Positions 34,533 to 44,641 are shown, numbered from the stretch's first letter. The stretch is DNA of 64,000 nucleotides from Virgibacillus proomii (GCF_900162615.1 NZ_FUFN01000009.1:231176-295175); one strand, 5' to 3'. Numbers and translations are program-made. Notes: generated by a model not told the origin, from the letters alone.

Positions 34533-35255
34533 TTGAAAAATACAATTTTACTAATTAATGGGAGAGATTTTCCTATAAATATAAAATCAAGGTTGAATAA
34601 TATTCAACAATTTCACTTTCTAGAAATTATGAGTTTACATGAATTTAAAGAAATCAATGAAAATAAATTATTAGTAGCATTGATTGTAGTAAATGATATT
34701 AATTCCTTTTTATTTGCAAAAAATTTACGCGACAAAGTTCCTAATACGGAAATCATTTTCTTTTCTAAGAATGCTAGTTTTGCCTATAAATCGTTTGAGT
34801 TTAGACCAATCAACTTTTTTGTATTCCCGATTGATTTTGGTGAATTATTAAATGAGGTGTATAGTATATATTATAAAAATAATGTAAAAGGAGGAAGTGA
34901 CCATTATTTTCACCTTAAAGTTCAAGAAGGACTATATATATTAAACGTCGAAGAAATAATTTTTATAGAGAAAAGAGAAAAAAAGGTAATCGTTTATTTA
35001 AAGAATAAAAAGGAATTAATATTTTATGGTACTTTAAAAAATTTAGAGGAAAAATTAATAAACTATAATTTTGTTCGCACACATCAATCATTTTTAGTAC
35101 CACTAAAAGAAATATTAGAAATTAAACAGGATTCATTGTTTTCTTCCTATATTATTAAACTCAGGAGTTGCAGGAGAGAGATTCAACTGAGTAAATCCAA
35201 ATACTCTAAAGTATTATCTCTCTTGCAATCCAATACTTTATCTTTAACAACGTGA
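34533..35255 (+). CDS. LytTR-domain transcriptional regulator
   Basis: The 240-residue protein joins an N-terminal receiver-like domain (about 1-115; the phospho-acceptor aspartate context is not evident) to a C-terminal LytTR DNA-binding domain (about 125-230: EGLYILNVEEIIFIEKREKK, then FVRTHQSFLVPLKEILEIK). Start is a TTG at 34533 after AAGGGGTGAT; no ATG is available. It is divergent from the bacteriocin operon and most likely controls it, as LytTR regulators do for many bacteriocin loci. No sensor kinase is encoded nearby. Confidence 0.85.
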   Translation: MKNTILLINGRDFPINIKSRLNNIQQFHFLEIMSLHEFKEINENKLLVALIVVNDINSFLFAKNLRDKVPNTEIIFFSKNASFAYKSFEFRPINFFVFPIDFGELLNEVYSIYYKNNVKGGSDHYFHLKVQEGLYILNVEEIIFIEKREKKVIVYLKNKKELIFYGTLKNLEEKLINYNFVRTHQSFLVPLKEILEIKQDSLFSSYIIKLRSCRREIQLSKSKYSKVLSLLQSNTLSLTT

Positions 35256-35257
35256 CC

Positions 35258-35584
35258 CTATTGTTTTTTATTCATATAAATGTAATAGGATAAAAAGTAG
35301 GTAATAGTACCTATTAGTAATATTATGGTACTAGATACATTGAAATGACTAATAAATGAAGGAATTATGGATTGAAGATATTCTAGGTTACTTAGTGAAA
35401 CTAATGATACGTAAAGCATAATAACAAACCAACTAGTAGTTGCAGCTTCTCTTCTGATTAATTTTTGACGCTCATCACCATTTTGTTTACCAGAAAAAGT
35501 TAAAGATAAGCTCGCAATAGCCAAAACAAGCAAAAATGTAATTATGTAATTTATTACCATTTGACTAATAATAATTTCCACCAC
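35258..35584 (-). CDS. Small membrane protein (DUF2178-like), possible immunity
   Basis: The 108-residue protein has an N-terminal span (INYIITFLLVLAIASLSLTF), the motif GDERQKLIRREAATTSWFVI and two further spans, ending with YYIYMNKKQ. GDERQK-type small membrane proteins are widespread and often lie near ABC transporters or regulators. It starts with GTG at 35584 after AAAGGG and converges on the LytTR gene with only 2 nt between the stops. A role in bacteriocin self-protection is possible but rests on location only. Confidence 0.65.
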   Translation of the reverse strand: MVEIIISQMVINYIITFLLVLAIASLSLTFSGKQNGDERQKLIRREAATTSWFVIMLYVSLVSLSNLEYLQSIIPSFISHFNVSSTIILLIGTITYFLSYYIYMNKKQ

Positions 35585-36157
35585 CCTTTATATATTTTAC
35601 ATAATGTATAATAATAAAAAATAACACTGGTGTCAATTTTTTACAATCGACTTACTTATTTAATTAGTTGTAACAGTCTTATAGACCGCTATCGCCATCT
35701 ATCGAGTGGTTTGATTTCATCAAAAATTTTTTATCCATTTATGCTTACTTCTGTTTCGTTTAGCCGTAGACCAAGGATATCTTTATTTCCTTCCATGGTA
35801 TAGCCTAATATTTTATAAACACGTACTTTTTTAATTCTTAGTCATTCCAAATGATTGTGTAAAAACAATCTACAAATAAAAGAGAATAACAGTTATCTAA
35901 AGGTCGACTTTATTATTCTTTTAATTCAGGAAAAACACGTTATCAGTAAATTAGACACCATTTCATGAGACACTCAAAATCCATAAATATCTTCGATCCA
36001 AAAATCAATGTCTGTTAAGACATGCCTTTAAATACATGAAATTGATCTTATCTCTATTGGGAATACATCTCTTTTACGCTTTAGAATCATTTGTGGTTCG
36101 AGCGACCCATCACAGTCACAGGAGACGCCTATGTTTACTTTACCAGCGGTCGTTTTT
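35585..36157. other. Remnant-filled spacer
   Basis: It holds an IS256-type fragment at 35680-35820 and an ISL3-like end near 36157-36185. Nothing coding is intact. Confidence 0.4.
35680..35820 (-). pseudogene. IS256-family transposase fragment
   Basis: On the minus strand the frame reads VYKILGYTMEGNKDILGLRL followed by NETE and FDEIK, matching the IS256 catalytic region (VLGVNLEGKKEVLGLWxxExE). Only about 45 codons remain. Confidence 0.7.
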
Positions 36158-36560
36158 CTAATTTTTTCGGTTCTCTGTCAAATGTGATGGTGGAAAATCG
36201 ACTCCACTATCTCTTTTGACCCTGATTTTTTTAATCTCTTGTTGCCACAGTATTTTCTTTTTCATTCGCTTAAAACTATTAATTCCAAATGAATTACGCT
36301 TTAACACTTTTATGGTGTTATTTACTCCTTCTATATAGCCATTATTATATGGATACATAAAAGAGTATAATTCTTTCTGTTTTCCAGCGCCCAAATGTAT
36401 TTCTTACACGCTGAAATGCTTCCAAACCGGAGTTCTTCATGGCTTCCATACAAACTTCTAAACTTGCTTTTAGGTATGTTTGTTACTTTCTTTAAACCAT
36501 GTATCTAGCTTATTCTTTAACTGGTAAGCTTCTTCTAAGCGAGGATCTTATTTGTTTTTA
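36158..36560 (-). pseudogene. ISL3-family transposase C-terminal remnant
   Basis: The minus strand encodes YPYNNGYIEGVNNTIKVLKR and FKRMKKKILWQQE, the C-terminal signature of ISL3 transposases. Earlier pieces (DPRLEEAYQLKNKLDTWFKE and MEAMKNSGLEAFQRVRNTF) are in other frames. The end sequence GGTTCTCTGTCAAATG near 36168 resembles the ISL3 terminal repeat. Confidence 0.8.
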
Positions 36561-36809
36561 GTTGATGTCGGTAAATAGACGGATTAACCGATTGGTACTG
36601 ATTCCTGCTAATCGCGCTGCCAAGGTAAATGAACCTACGGCAGAATACGTTAAAGCAGAAGTCTGTGCAGAATTCGTACACCTTTGGTAGCGATCCACTA
36701 GTTGTAATCATTCATACAACGTATGATGGCAATGCGTACACAAGTATCGCCTTTTCTTTAATATATTTTCACAGGTGTATTGGATAAGATTGGCCCCTGT
36801 ATAGAAGTG
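36561..36809. other. Unassigned spacer between IS remnants
   Basis: I see no gene. The base composition is less AT-rich than its surroundings, so it may be a decayed coding fragment that I could not place. Confidence 0.25.
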
Positions 36810-37403
36810 TGTAAAATTCATGGACAAATCCCGTAAGTACAATTCATATAAAGGGAAAGTTGGAAAGATAGCGAAAAATCGATTGGCGCGGCGTTTTAGT
36901 ACACCTGTCCCGCTTCAAAAACTAGTAACGGACATTACAGAATTCAAATGTCTAAGCGAAGAGAAGTTGTATTTAAACCCTATTCTAGACCTTTATAATG
37001 AGAAATTCTTGCTTATGAATCAAGAAACTTCCAACATTAAATCTTGTCATGGAATCCTTAGATAAAATAATAGAGATAATAAAGAATCATGCAACCTACC
37101 CCACTACCATCCATTTGGATCAAGGGTGGCATTACCAGCATAACCAATGGGTGAAAATATTAAAGAAAAAAAATATTCCAAAGCATGTCACGTAAGCAAC
37201 CTGCGGATAATGCTTCGATGGAGAATTTCTTTGGCATCTTAAAGAAAGAAATGTATTATGGAGAGAAATTAGTAATTTATGAAGAATTAAAACAACGGAT
37301 TGAAGAATACATCTACTGGTATAACCACGAGCGATCAAAAGTAAAATTGACTGGACTGAGTCCGTTCGAATACCGAAATCAATCCAGCCAATCAGCTGTA
37401 TAA
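36810..37403 (+). pseudogene. IS3-family orfB pseudogene
   Basis: Pieces of the integrase-like transposase lie in three frames: KLVTDITEFKCLSEEKLYLN and PILDLYNEKF (36920-37010), PTTIHLDQGWHYQHNQW (37100-37160), and DNASMENFFGILKKEMYYGE through YNHERSKVKLTGLSPFEYRN to the stop at 37403. Frameshifts near 37020 and 37185 inactivate it. Confidence 0.85.
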
Positions 37404-37460
37404 TAAAAACTCTAACTTTCTCACCTCCAGTCAAATGTTTTACTCAATTTATTTGGATTT

Positions 37461-37495
37461 AACCAGGGAGGGTCCCCCTCCTGGTTAAATTTTTG
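37461..37495 (+). terminator. Strong hairpin with T tract
   Basis: AACCAGGGAGG (37461-37471) pairs with CCTCCTGGTT (37477-37486), with one bulge, and is followed by AAATTTTT. It ends the IS3 remnant side; its original gene is unclear. Confidence 0.55.
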
Positions 37496-37639
37496 CTTGA
37501 CAAATTGACCTAACGATTTTTCATTTTTTTCGCAAGGTTTTTTATGGTATAGTTAAATTAACTTAAGTGATTACGAATCAGCAGAAGCTGTTTCGTAATC
37601 GTATGGTATGTCGTGTAAAATAAGGTGAAACGCCACTTT

Positions 37640-38740
37640 CAAGAACTTATTTATACCACGCTATCACCGCAACCTTATGAGGTTTCCTCTGAGGTTGTTT
37701 TTTCAATTTGTCATAGTAATCAATGATATGATTGTTTCCTTTTTTTCGTAATGAAATCATGGAAAAAATCATAAAGTATAATATTTTTTGTAGTTTCTTA
37801 TTTCCACGTCTATTAATACGGTTTTTATATCGTGTATTACCTGATTGATAACGCATAATATCGATTCCAACGTATTTATTAAGTTGTTTACATTTTTAAA
37901 GCGTCGTAAATCTCCTAATTCACCAATGATTCTACATGTGGTCTGCATCACCAAGCCAGGGAATGAACGAAGGATATGATATTCCTTTCTATCCACAGAT
38001 AGGGCAACCATTTTTGCGACAATTTCTTCTTTCTTTCTCTTCTACTTGCGTAATCCCGTACTTGTTCACAACGTATATCTGATGCATCGATAGCTGGGTA
38101 TGAATTTTGGCAACTAGTAAACGTTCCTTTGTCCTTCTTATCCGCTAGTTAAGAGAAAGGTTTTTCCTAGTATTCCTTTTCGGCCCATTTCGAATTATTG
38201 TTTTCGAATGCGCTAATAAAAATGAAAGATGCCGATGCAATTGAACGATGTTTTAAAAAAGTGCCTGAGCTCGGCTTAATCACTCGTTCCAGTTCTGGAA
38301 AAGATAGATGTAAAATCGCATACTTCTTGCCTCGCAGTTGGATTAGCTCTTCATCTACTTCATCGTAATAACGTGATAGAGCCCGCATTTGATTATAATA
38401 GGTGTCTGTTGAAATGTTGGATTGCGATTTATTTTAAAGTGTGTTTTAGCCAACTCGTGTGCATCACTTTTATTTATCGCTTAAACCCATTTGAGGCAAA
38501 TATACGTATCCATGATCTTGAAGAAATTTTTCTAAGGCCGTTGAATAAACTCCTGCTGCTTCAAAAACAATTTCTGGCGATTGTTGTGCTAACGTTACCA
38601 TTCGCTCATGTAATATTTTGAAATCCGTTTGACAGTGCACTAATTCACCTTCAAATATACAGTGTTTTTGATCTTTATAAATAACCAACGTACTTTTACC
38701 TTTACTTACATCAAATAAACTACATGTGTCATTTCATCTC
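37640..38740 (-). pseudogene. IS110-family transposase pseudogene
   Basis: DEDD-type recombinase pieces are spread over several frames: VSKGKSTLVIYKDQK and FEAAGVYSTALEKFLQDHGY near the start (38560-38720), AILHLSFPELERVIK in the middle, YHILRSFPGLVMQTTCRIIG (37950-38000) and the C-terminal SGNTRYKNRINRRGNKKLQK (37790-37850). Stops and frameshifts are numerous. A GGAGGAG site precedes the original start near 38728. Confidence 0.85.
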
Positions 38741-39084
38741 CTCCAGATAATTACTCCTAGAAGTCCTCACATAACCTTATCGATTCCACTTTCTTGTACA
38801 CGGTCTCTGTGGACCCAATATACTAAATATTCAAATAAGGGTGTGAAGTGATCCTGTTTGGGGAGCGGGTTCTATATTGTTCCCAAAGTTAGAACGGCTT
38901 TTCTTCGCTTCTACTATAAAAAAATAGTAGCACAGAACCATTGCCTTGGTCTTGTGCTACTAATCTTAGTATGTTTTGGGTCACCACCAAGGCGTGTATT
39001 TTTGTTTGCTTATAAACCTTGTCGAGATAAAAAACACCAGCATATTTAGTATAAAGCCAAATATTATTTACACAATATGGAAAT
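38741..39084. other. Non-coding DNA upstream of the IS110 remnant
   Basis: It holds a hairpin, GTAGCACA (38927-38934) with TGTGCTAC (38954-38961). In IS110 elements the non-coding end upstream of the transposase encodes the bridge RNA, so a decayed bridge RNA gene may lie here. That is inference only. Confidence 0.3.
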
Positions 39085-39222
39085 TTAAGGAGATTTCTCG
39101 TTCGATCAATTATATATTTTTATAACTACTAAACGTCCTTAGTCCCATAGAATATAGAGCTAAAGCTGCTTAAATTTATTTTTATTATTTCCACTGTCTA
39201 CTTGACAAGAGGCAGTTCAGAA
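39085..39222 (+). pseudogene. IS3-family right-end remnant, second copy
   Basis: From about 39110 the sequence parallels 25555-25655, including ACTAAACGTCCTTAGTCCCA, AATATAGAGCTAAAGC and the end CTGTCTACTTGACAAGAGGC. Only the last part of orfB and the terminal repeat remain. Confidence 0.75.
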
Positions 39223-39268
39223 TGTAAATCATTCCTTTGTGGACTTTCTCCTAAAAAGTGATTTCTTC

Positions 39269-40381
39269 TTAGTTTAATATATGCACAGTTGGCTTCTTTG
39301 CATCTGCATTTCGATAAATAAAGCTTTCTAATTTGTCACTGGAAGTTATTTTTACTTCTAAAGCATAGTGATCAGCAAACATTTCCTGGATGAGACCATA
39401 GGCATATTGCGTGAAACCAACAACCTCACTTCTACCATAAAATTCGATAGGGATTTCAATTGTCATTTTTTGTAGTTTACCATCTACGTAAAATCCTTGC
39501 CCAATAATGCCGACATAATTCGGGAAATACGTTGCTATTTCTTTACCAAAACTATTGACAATTTCTTGATCTTCATAATACTTCTTTTTGCCCTCTTCAG
39601 AAGGGAATAAAACATATTCCTCATCTATCTTTTTCCAGTCCCCGATGGTAGAACTGCCTTCCGGAATGGTTGTTTTTGCTACGAAGTTTCCCGGAACAGG
39701 AGATGATTGTGCTTCTTCACGATATATTGCCATCATTACTGGTACTTTTTCAAGTCCTTTAATTTTCCTGACATCCTTAATTATCTTCTGTGCAATTTTA
39801 TTCGCTTGCTCCATCATCTTCGCTTGAGAAATATTTGTTTCATAAGTAGGACCGCCTGTCTCCGTCTGAAATTGATAATTGGACTTCATTGCAATACCAA
39901 TTGATATTCCTTGCAAGGAAACCGAGTTATCTTCCTTTTTCACTAGATAATTTTGCTCTAAAATATGTGAAAGATAACGCGGATTTTTTTCATAATAATC
40001 CTTATCTGCCTTTTCTTTTTTCTTAGGATTTAATTTGTCAATCCATTCTATAACTAATTCTTCTGTAATGTATTGTCCTTCTTGAAACAAGTACTTGCTA
40101 GGATCATACACATCTTTAGAGTGTCTGCGCAGCCCTTCTTCCATTTCATCAATATCTAGACGATTGGCAACTTGATCAACTATTACTCCTCTTGCTTTTC
40201 CCGGTTCAAATGGCAGTATCATTTTATAATTTTCTTCAGAGAGCTGATAGCTGGGGACAATCGCTTGTTTCTCTTTCGAATTAGATTCATTATCTTGGAC
40301 AACTTTATCTTCATTTACATCAGGTCCGCAACCCGCTAGCAATAAAAGTGCACCGATTATCCATATACTAAGCTTTTTCAC
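39269..40381 (-). CDS. camS: CamS-family lipoprotein (sex pheromone precursor-like)
   Basis: The 370-residue protein begins with a lipoprotein signal and lipobox LLAGC, lipid cysteine 18, followed by a polar linker. The body matches the CamS/YerH family (RHSKDVYDPSKYLFQEGQYI, VPVMMAIYREEAQSSPVPGN, YGRSEVVGFTQYAYGLIQEM). In staphylococci and enterococci the cleaved signal peptide of CamS yields a sex pheromone; the function of the lipoprotein itself is unclear. The ATG overlaps the ligA stop by 4 nt, and the gene ends the pcrB-pcrA-ligA-camS operon as in Bacillus. Confidence 0.93.
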   Translation of the reverse strand: MKKLSIWIIGALLLLAGCGPDVNEDKVVQDNESNSKEKQAIVPSYQLSEENYKMILPFEPGKARGVIVDQVANRLDIDEMEEGLRRHSKDVYDPSKYLFQEGQYITEELVIEWIDKLNPKKKEKADKDYYEKNPRYLSHILEQNYLVKKEDNSVSLQGISIGIAMKSNYQFQTETGGPTYETNISQAKMMEQANKIAQKIIKDVRKIKGLEKVPVMMAIYREEAQSSPVPGNFVAKTTIPEGSSTIGDWKKIDEEYVLFPSEEGKKKYYEDQEIVNSFGKEIATYFPNYVGIIGQGFYVDGKLQKMTIEIPIEFYGRSEVVGFTQYAYGLIQEMFADHYALEVKITSSDKLESFIYRNADAKKPTVHILN

Positions 40382-42396
40382 GATTCCACACCCTCATCTT
40401 TCAATGCTTGCTGAAACTGGTTTTCATCCCAAACGAGAATATCCAGCTGTTTCGCCTTCGTTAATTTTGAACCAGCATCCTCACCAGCTATAACAAGATC
40501 TGTCTTTTTGCTTACACTTCCGGTTACTGTACCGCCAAGTTGTTCAATTAATTCCTTTGCCTCAGAGCGAGTGTAATTGTCCATTTTTCCAGTCAGCACA
40601 ATCGTCTTTTCATTAAAAATGCTTCCTTTTTCCAATTCTGTTGGCTTTGCACCTAAATAAGACATATTAATTCCCAGTTCTTTTAATTCTTGGATTAAGT
40701 CAATAACCTTTTGCTCCTGAAAGTATTGAACAATAGAATCTGCTATTTTTTCACCTATTTCATCTACTTCCAGCAAATCCTCGTATGTTGCTTGTTGCAA
40801 ATTATCCATCGTCTCAAATTCCATGGCTAACGTTTTAGCTGCTTTTGCCCCCACAAAGCGAATTCCTAATCCAAATAATAAACGCTCTAGTGAATTGGCT
40901 TTGGATGCTTCAATAGCCTGTAGTAGGTTTGTTACTGATTTTTCGCCCATTCGCTCGAGTTTCAATAACTCTTCTTTTTCTAATCGGTATATATCAGCGA
41001 TTGTCTTCACCAAATTAGCTTGAAATAGTTGGTTAATCACCTTTTCACCCAAGCCGTCAATATTCATCGCATTTCTGGAAACAAAGTGAATCAGCCCTTC
41101 TTTTACTTGTGCAGGGCAATTCGTATTAATACAACGTAAGGCTACCTCTTCTTCTAAATGAACAAGCTCACTGCCACAAGCCGGACATTCTTTCGGCATG
41201 TGGAACTCTTTTTCCTCACCAGTACGATCTTCGACTAATACACGGACGACTTTGGGAATAATATCACCGGCTTTTTTAATGACAACTGTATCGCCAATTC
41301 GAATATCCTGCTCGCGAATTAAATCTTCATTGTGTAGGGAAGCTCGTTGTACCGTTGTTCCAGCAACTTTTACTGGATTTAAAATAGCTGTTGGCGTAAT
41401 TACTCCAGTCCTTCCAACACTCAATTCAATATCGGTTAGCTTTGTAATTGCCTCTTCAGCTGGAAATTTATAAGCGATTGCCCATCTTGGACTTTTAGCC
41501 GTATAACCAAGCTCTTCCTGTTGCTTGAGATCATCTACTTTAATGACGATACCATCAATTTCATAATCTAAATGAGGACGTTCCTTTGTCCAATAATCTA
41601 CATATTCCATAACTTCTTCTACCGTATTACATTTTTTCCATTCCGGATTGGTCTTTAATCCTAATTCTTTTAGCCTCACTAAGCGCTCACTATGCTTTGT
41701 TAATTTGCTGTTATTCCATTCGCCCACACCATACAAAAAGATATCTAGATTACGTTTAGCAGCAATCTTTGGGTCCAATTGCCGTAAAGAACCGGCAGCT
41801 GCATTACGCGGATTAGCAAATAGTGGTTCTCCGTTAACTTCTCTTTCTTTGTTTAAAGCTAAAAAAGAGCGGTGCGGCATATAGGCTTCTCCACGAATTT
41901 CCAATGTCTCTTTTTCTTTAATAACTAAAGGAATGCTGCGAATGGTTCGTAAATTACTTGTTATATCCTCACCTATATATCCATCGCCTCGTGTTGCGCC
42001 TCGGACAAATTTTCCATTTTCATAGGTTAATGATACGGCTAAACCATCAATTTTTAATTCACATACAAAGCTAATCGGCTCTTCAATTCCTTGACTTGCA
42101 CGACGAACAAAGTCACGAATATCCTGTTCATTAAAAGCATTGGCTAAGCTGAGCATTGGGATCTTATGCTCCACTTTTTGAAACGCATCAAGCGGTTCTC
42201 CACCTACTCGTTGTGTCGGGGAGTCTGGATGTACAAGATCTGGATATGCTTCTTCCAACTTTCGCAGTTCCTGCATTTTTTGGTCATAGATAGCATCTTC
42301 TACTGATGGTTGATCAAGTACATGATACTCGTAATTATACTGGTTTAATTCTTCTGTTAGTTGCTCCATCTTCTGTTTTGCTTGTTGTTTATCCAC
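40378..42396 (-). CDS. ligA: NAD-dependent DNA ligase
   Basis: LigA seals nicks in replication and repair using NAD. The frame is read from a GTG at 42396 preceded by GGGAGGTACTTGG, giving 672 residues and placing the AMP-accepting lysine of CELKIDG at 115, the usual position; an upstream ATG at 42432 adds 12 residues without a site. Domains in order are the Ia and adenylation domains (about 1-310), OB fold, four-cysteine zinc finger (CPACG and CINTNCPAQ, about 400-425), helix-hairpin-helix repeats and a C-terminal BRCT (IVLTGKMDNYTRSEAKELIE). It lies 13 nt after pcrA. Confidence 0.97.
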   Translation of the reverse strand: MDKQQAKQKMEQLTEELNQYNYEYHVLDQPSVEDAIYDQKMQELRKLEEAYPDLVHPDSPTQRVGGEPLDAFQKVEHKIPMLSLANAFNEQDIRDFVRRASQGIEEPISFVCELKIDGLAVSLTYENGKFVRGATRGDGYIGEDITSNLRTIRSIPLVIKEKETLEIRGEAYMPHRSFLALNKEREVNGEPLFANPRNAAAGSLRQLDPKIAAKRNLDIFLYGVGEWNNSKLTKHSERLVRLKELGLKTNPEWKKCNTVEEVMEYVDYWTKERPHLDYEIDGIVIKVDDLKQQEELGYTAKSPRWAIAYKFPAEEAITKLTDIELSVGRTGVITPTAILNPVKVAGTTVQRASLHNEDLIREQDIRIGDTVVIKKAGDIIPKVVRVLVEDRTGEEKEFHMPKECPACGSELVHLEEEVALRCINTNCPAQVKEGLIHFVSRNAMNIDGLGEKVINQLFQANLVKTIADIYRLEKEELLKLERMGEKSVTNLLQAIEASKANSLERLLFGLGIRFVGAKAAKTLAMEFETMDNLQQATYEDLLEVDEIGEKIADSIVQYFQEQKVIDLIQELKELGINMSYLGAKPTELEKGSIFNEKTIVLTGKMDNYTRSEAKELIEQLGGTVTGSVSKKTDLVIAGEDAGSKLTKAKQLDILVWDENQFQQALKDEGVES

Positions 42397-42409
42397 CCAA
42401 GTACCTCCC

Positions 42410-44626
42410 TTATTCCTTCGTGATTGGTGCAAATTTTGCTAATACGCGTTTAATTCCAATTGGTGCTGGAAATGCAATATCAAGCTCCATAGCTTCGCCT
42501 TCTCCCTGAACCTTTACAACTGTACCAATGCCCCATTTTTTGTGATTAGCCTTATCTCCAGGTGACCACATTTGCTGTTCAGCCCCAGTTGTTTTTTGAA
42601 TGCGTTCTGCTTTTCGCTTCGGTGCAAGTTTATCCGGATTTTGTCTTAGATTACTACCAAACATCGCTGTTCTAACTGATTCAATCCCTTCCATCAATTC
42701 TTCAGGGATTTCATGGATGAAACGACTAATCGGATTCATATTTGTACGACCAAATAAGGTCCTCATTTTAGCATTCGTGAGATATAATTCTTTTTCAGCA
42801 CGTGTAATACCAACATAAGCCAGTCTGCGTTCTTCTTCCATTTCTTCTTCATCTAGCATAGAACGGCTATGTGGAAATACGTTTTCTTCCATACCGATTA
42901 GGAAAACAACTGGAAATTCCAATCCTTTCGCTGCGTGCAATGTCATTAATGTAATTTTATCTTCATCCACTGTGTCCGATTCATCCATTTGGTCGATATC
43001 TGCGATTAACGCTAAATCCGTAAGAAAAGCGATCAGTGTTTTATCTTCACTTGACGCTTCAAAGTCTTTCGTAACCGTCATAAATTCTTCTAAGTTTTCT
43101 AATCTGCTATGTGCTTCAATGGATCGTTCATTTTTTAACATCGTTTCATAGCCAGTCTGTTTTAACACTGCTTCAACCATATCCGTTGCTGTTAAAAACG
43201 CTTGCTGTTTTGATAATGTGCGAATTAGTTCGGTGAATTCCACTAAGGCATTAGCTGCTTTTTTAGGAACACCTGTAAAGTCAATCTCTTTTACAGCTTC
43301 ATTAAAAGAGATATCATGTAATGCCGCATATTCACGGAGTCGCTCTATTGATGTTTTTCCAATCCCGCGTTTTGGAACATTGACCACTCGCTCAAAGCTT
43401 AAATCATCATCAGGATTAGCAATTAAACGGAGGTAAGCGACCATATCTTTAATTTCCTTCCGTTCATAGAATTTTGTTCCACCAACCATTTGATACGGTA
43501 TATTTGATTTTACAAACGTATCTTCAATGGCACGTGATTGTGCATTTGTCCGATATAGTATCGCCACATCACTAAGAGAATATCCTTCTTCTTTTGTTAA
43601 CTGCTGAATTTTTTCCGTAACAAATAATGCTTCTTCCTGTTCTGTCGCACCTTGAAAATAATGAATGTGTTTTCCGTCGGGATTTTCCGTCCATAGGTTC
43701 TTCGGTTTCCGGCCGCTATTATTGGCAATCACATGGTTAGCAGCTTTAAGAATGCATTTCGTTGACCGATAGTTTTGTTCTAGAAAAATGGTCCGAGAAG
43801 ATGGATAATCCTTTTCAAAGGTAAGGATGTTCGTGATATCTGCTCCACGCCAGCGATAGATAGACTGGTCGGAATCACCAACAACACATAGATTTTGGTA
43901 ACGGCTTGCCAGCATTTTAACAAGCGCATATTGAGCATGATTCGTATCTTGATACTCATCAACATGAATATACTGAAAACGGCGCTGATAATACTCTAAT
44001 ACCTCTGGTACACGTTTAAACAGATGAATGGTTTGCATAATTAAATCATCGAAGTCAAGCGAATGGTTTTTTACAAGCATCTTTTGATATGCTTCATAAA
44101 TTTGTCCAACCTGTCTCTCATAAAAATTACCAACTTGCTTGTTATAGACTTCTGGGGTAATAAGTTCGTTTTTCGCTGCACTGATTTGGCCGAGCATTGC
44201 TCTTGGGTCAAATTTTTTCGGGTCAATATTGAGGTTTTTTAATATTTGCTTGATAACAGATAGCTGATCACTACTATCCAAAATTGTAAAATTGCTATTA
44301 TAACCAATTCGATCAATATCTCTGCGTAAAATTCGTACACACATCGAGTGAAATGTAGACACCCACATGTACTCACTTTCTGCTCCAACTAACCTGCTTA
44401 CCCGATCTTTCATCTCACGAGCAGCTTTATTTGTAAACGTAATTGCTAAAATATTGCGTGCTGCCACTCCTTTTTCTGCTAGTAAATAGGCAATTCTATG
44501 TGTCAATACACGTGTTTTTCCACTTCCTGCTCCTGCCATAATTAATAATGGTCCTTCTGTATGGATGACAGCTTCTTTTTGCTGCTCGTTTAATCCTCTT
44601 AGTAAGGATTCCTTTGTCTGACTCAT
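42410..44626 (-). CDS. pcrA: ATP-dependent 3'-5' DNA helicase PcrA
   Basis: PcrA is the essential UvrD-like superfamily 1 helicase of Gram-positive bacteria, acting in repair, RecA-filament removal and rolling-circle replication. The 738 residues show Walker A AGAGSGKT (31-38), motif II VDEYQDTNHAQYA near 225, VGDSDQSIYRWRGAD near 250, the LEQNYRST motif and TLHAAKGLEFPVVFLIGME near 565. The C-terminal Tudor-like domain (DKANHKKWGIGTVVKVQGEG) binds RNA polymerase in homologues. GGCGGTG precedes the ATG. It is flanked by pcrB and ligA in the standard operon. Confidence 0.98.
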   Translation of the reverse strand: MSQTKESLLRGLNEQQKEAVIHTEGPLLIMAGAGSGKTRVLTHRIAYLLAEKGVAARNILAITFTNKAAREMKDRVSRLVGAESEYMWVSTFHSMCVRILRRDIDRIGYNSNFTILDSSDQLSVIKQILKNLNIDPKKFDPRAMLGQISAAKNELITPEVYNKQVGNFYERQVGQIYEAYQKMLVKNHSLDFDDLIMQTIHLFKRVPEVLEYYQRRFQYIHVDEYQDTNHAQYALVKMLASRYQNLCVVGDSDQSIYRWRGADITNILTFEKDYPSSRTIFLEQNYRSTKCILKAANHVIANNSGRKPKNLWTENPDGKHIHYFQGATEQEEALFVTEKIQQLTKEEGYSLSDVAILYRTNAQSRAIEDTFVKSNIPYQMVGGTKFYERKEIKDMVAYLRLIANPDDDLSFERVVNVPKRGIGKTSIERLREYAALHDISFNEAVKEIDFTGVPKKAANALVEFTELIRTLSKQQAFLTATDMVEAVLKQTGYETMLKNERSIEAHSRLENLEEFMTVTKDFEASSEDKTLIAFLTDLALIADIDQMDESDTVDEDKITLMTLHAAKGLEFPVVFLIGMEENVFPHSRSMLDEEEMEEERRLAYVGITRAEKELYLTNAKMRTLFGRTNMNPISRFIHEIPEELMEGIESVRTAMFGSNLRQNPDKLAPKRKAERIQKTTGAEQQMWSPGDKANHKKWGIGTVVKVQGEGEAMELDIAFPAPIGIKRVLAKFAPITKE

Positions 44627-44641
44627 CCTAACACCGCCTAT

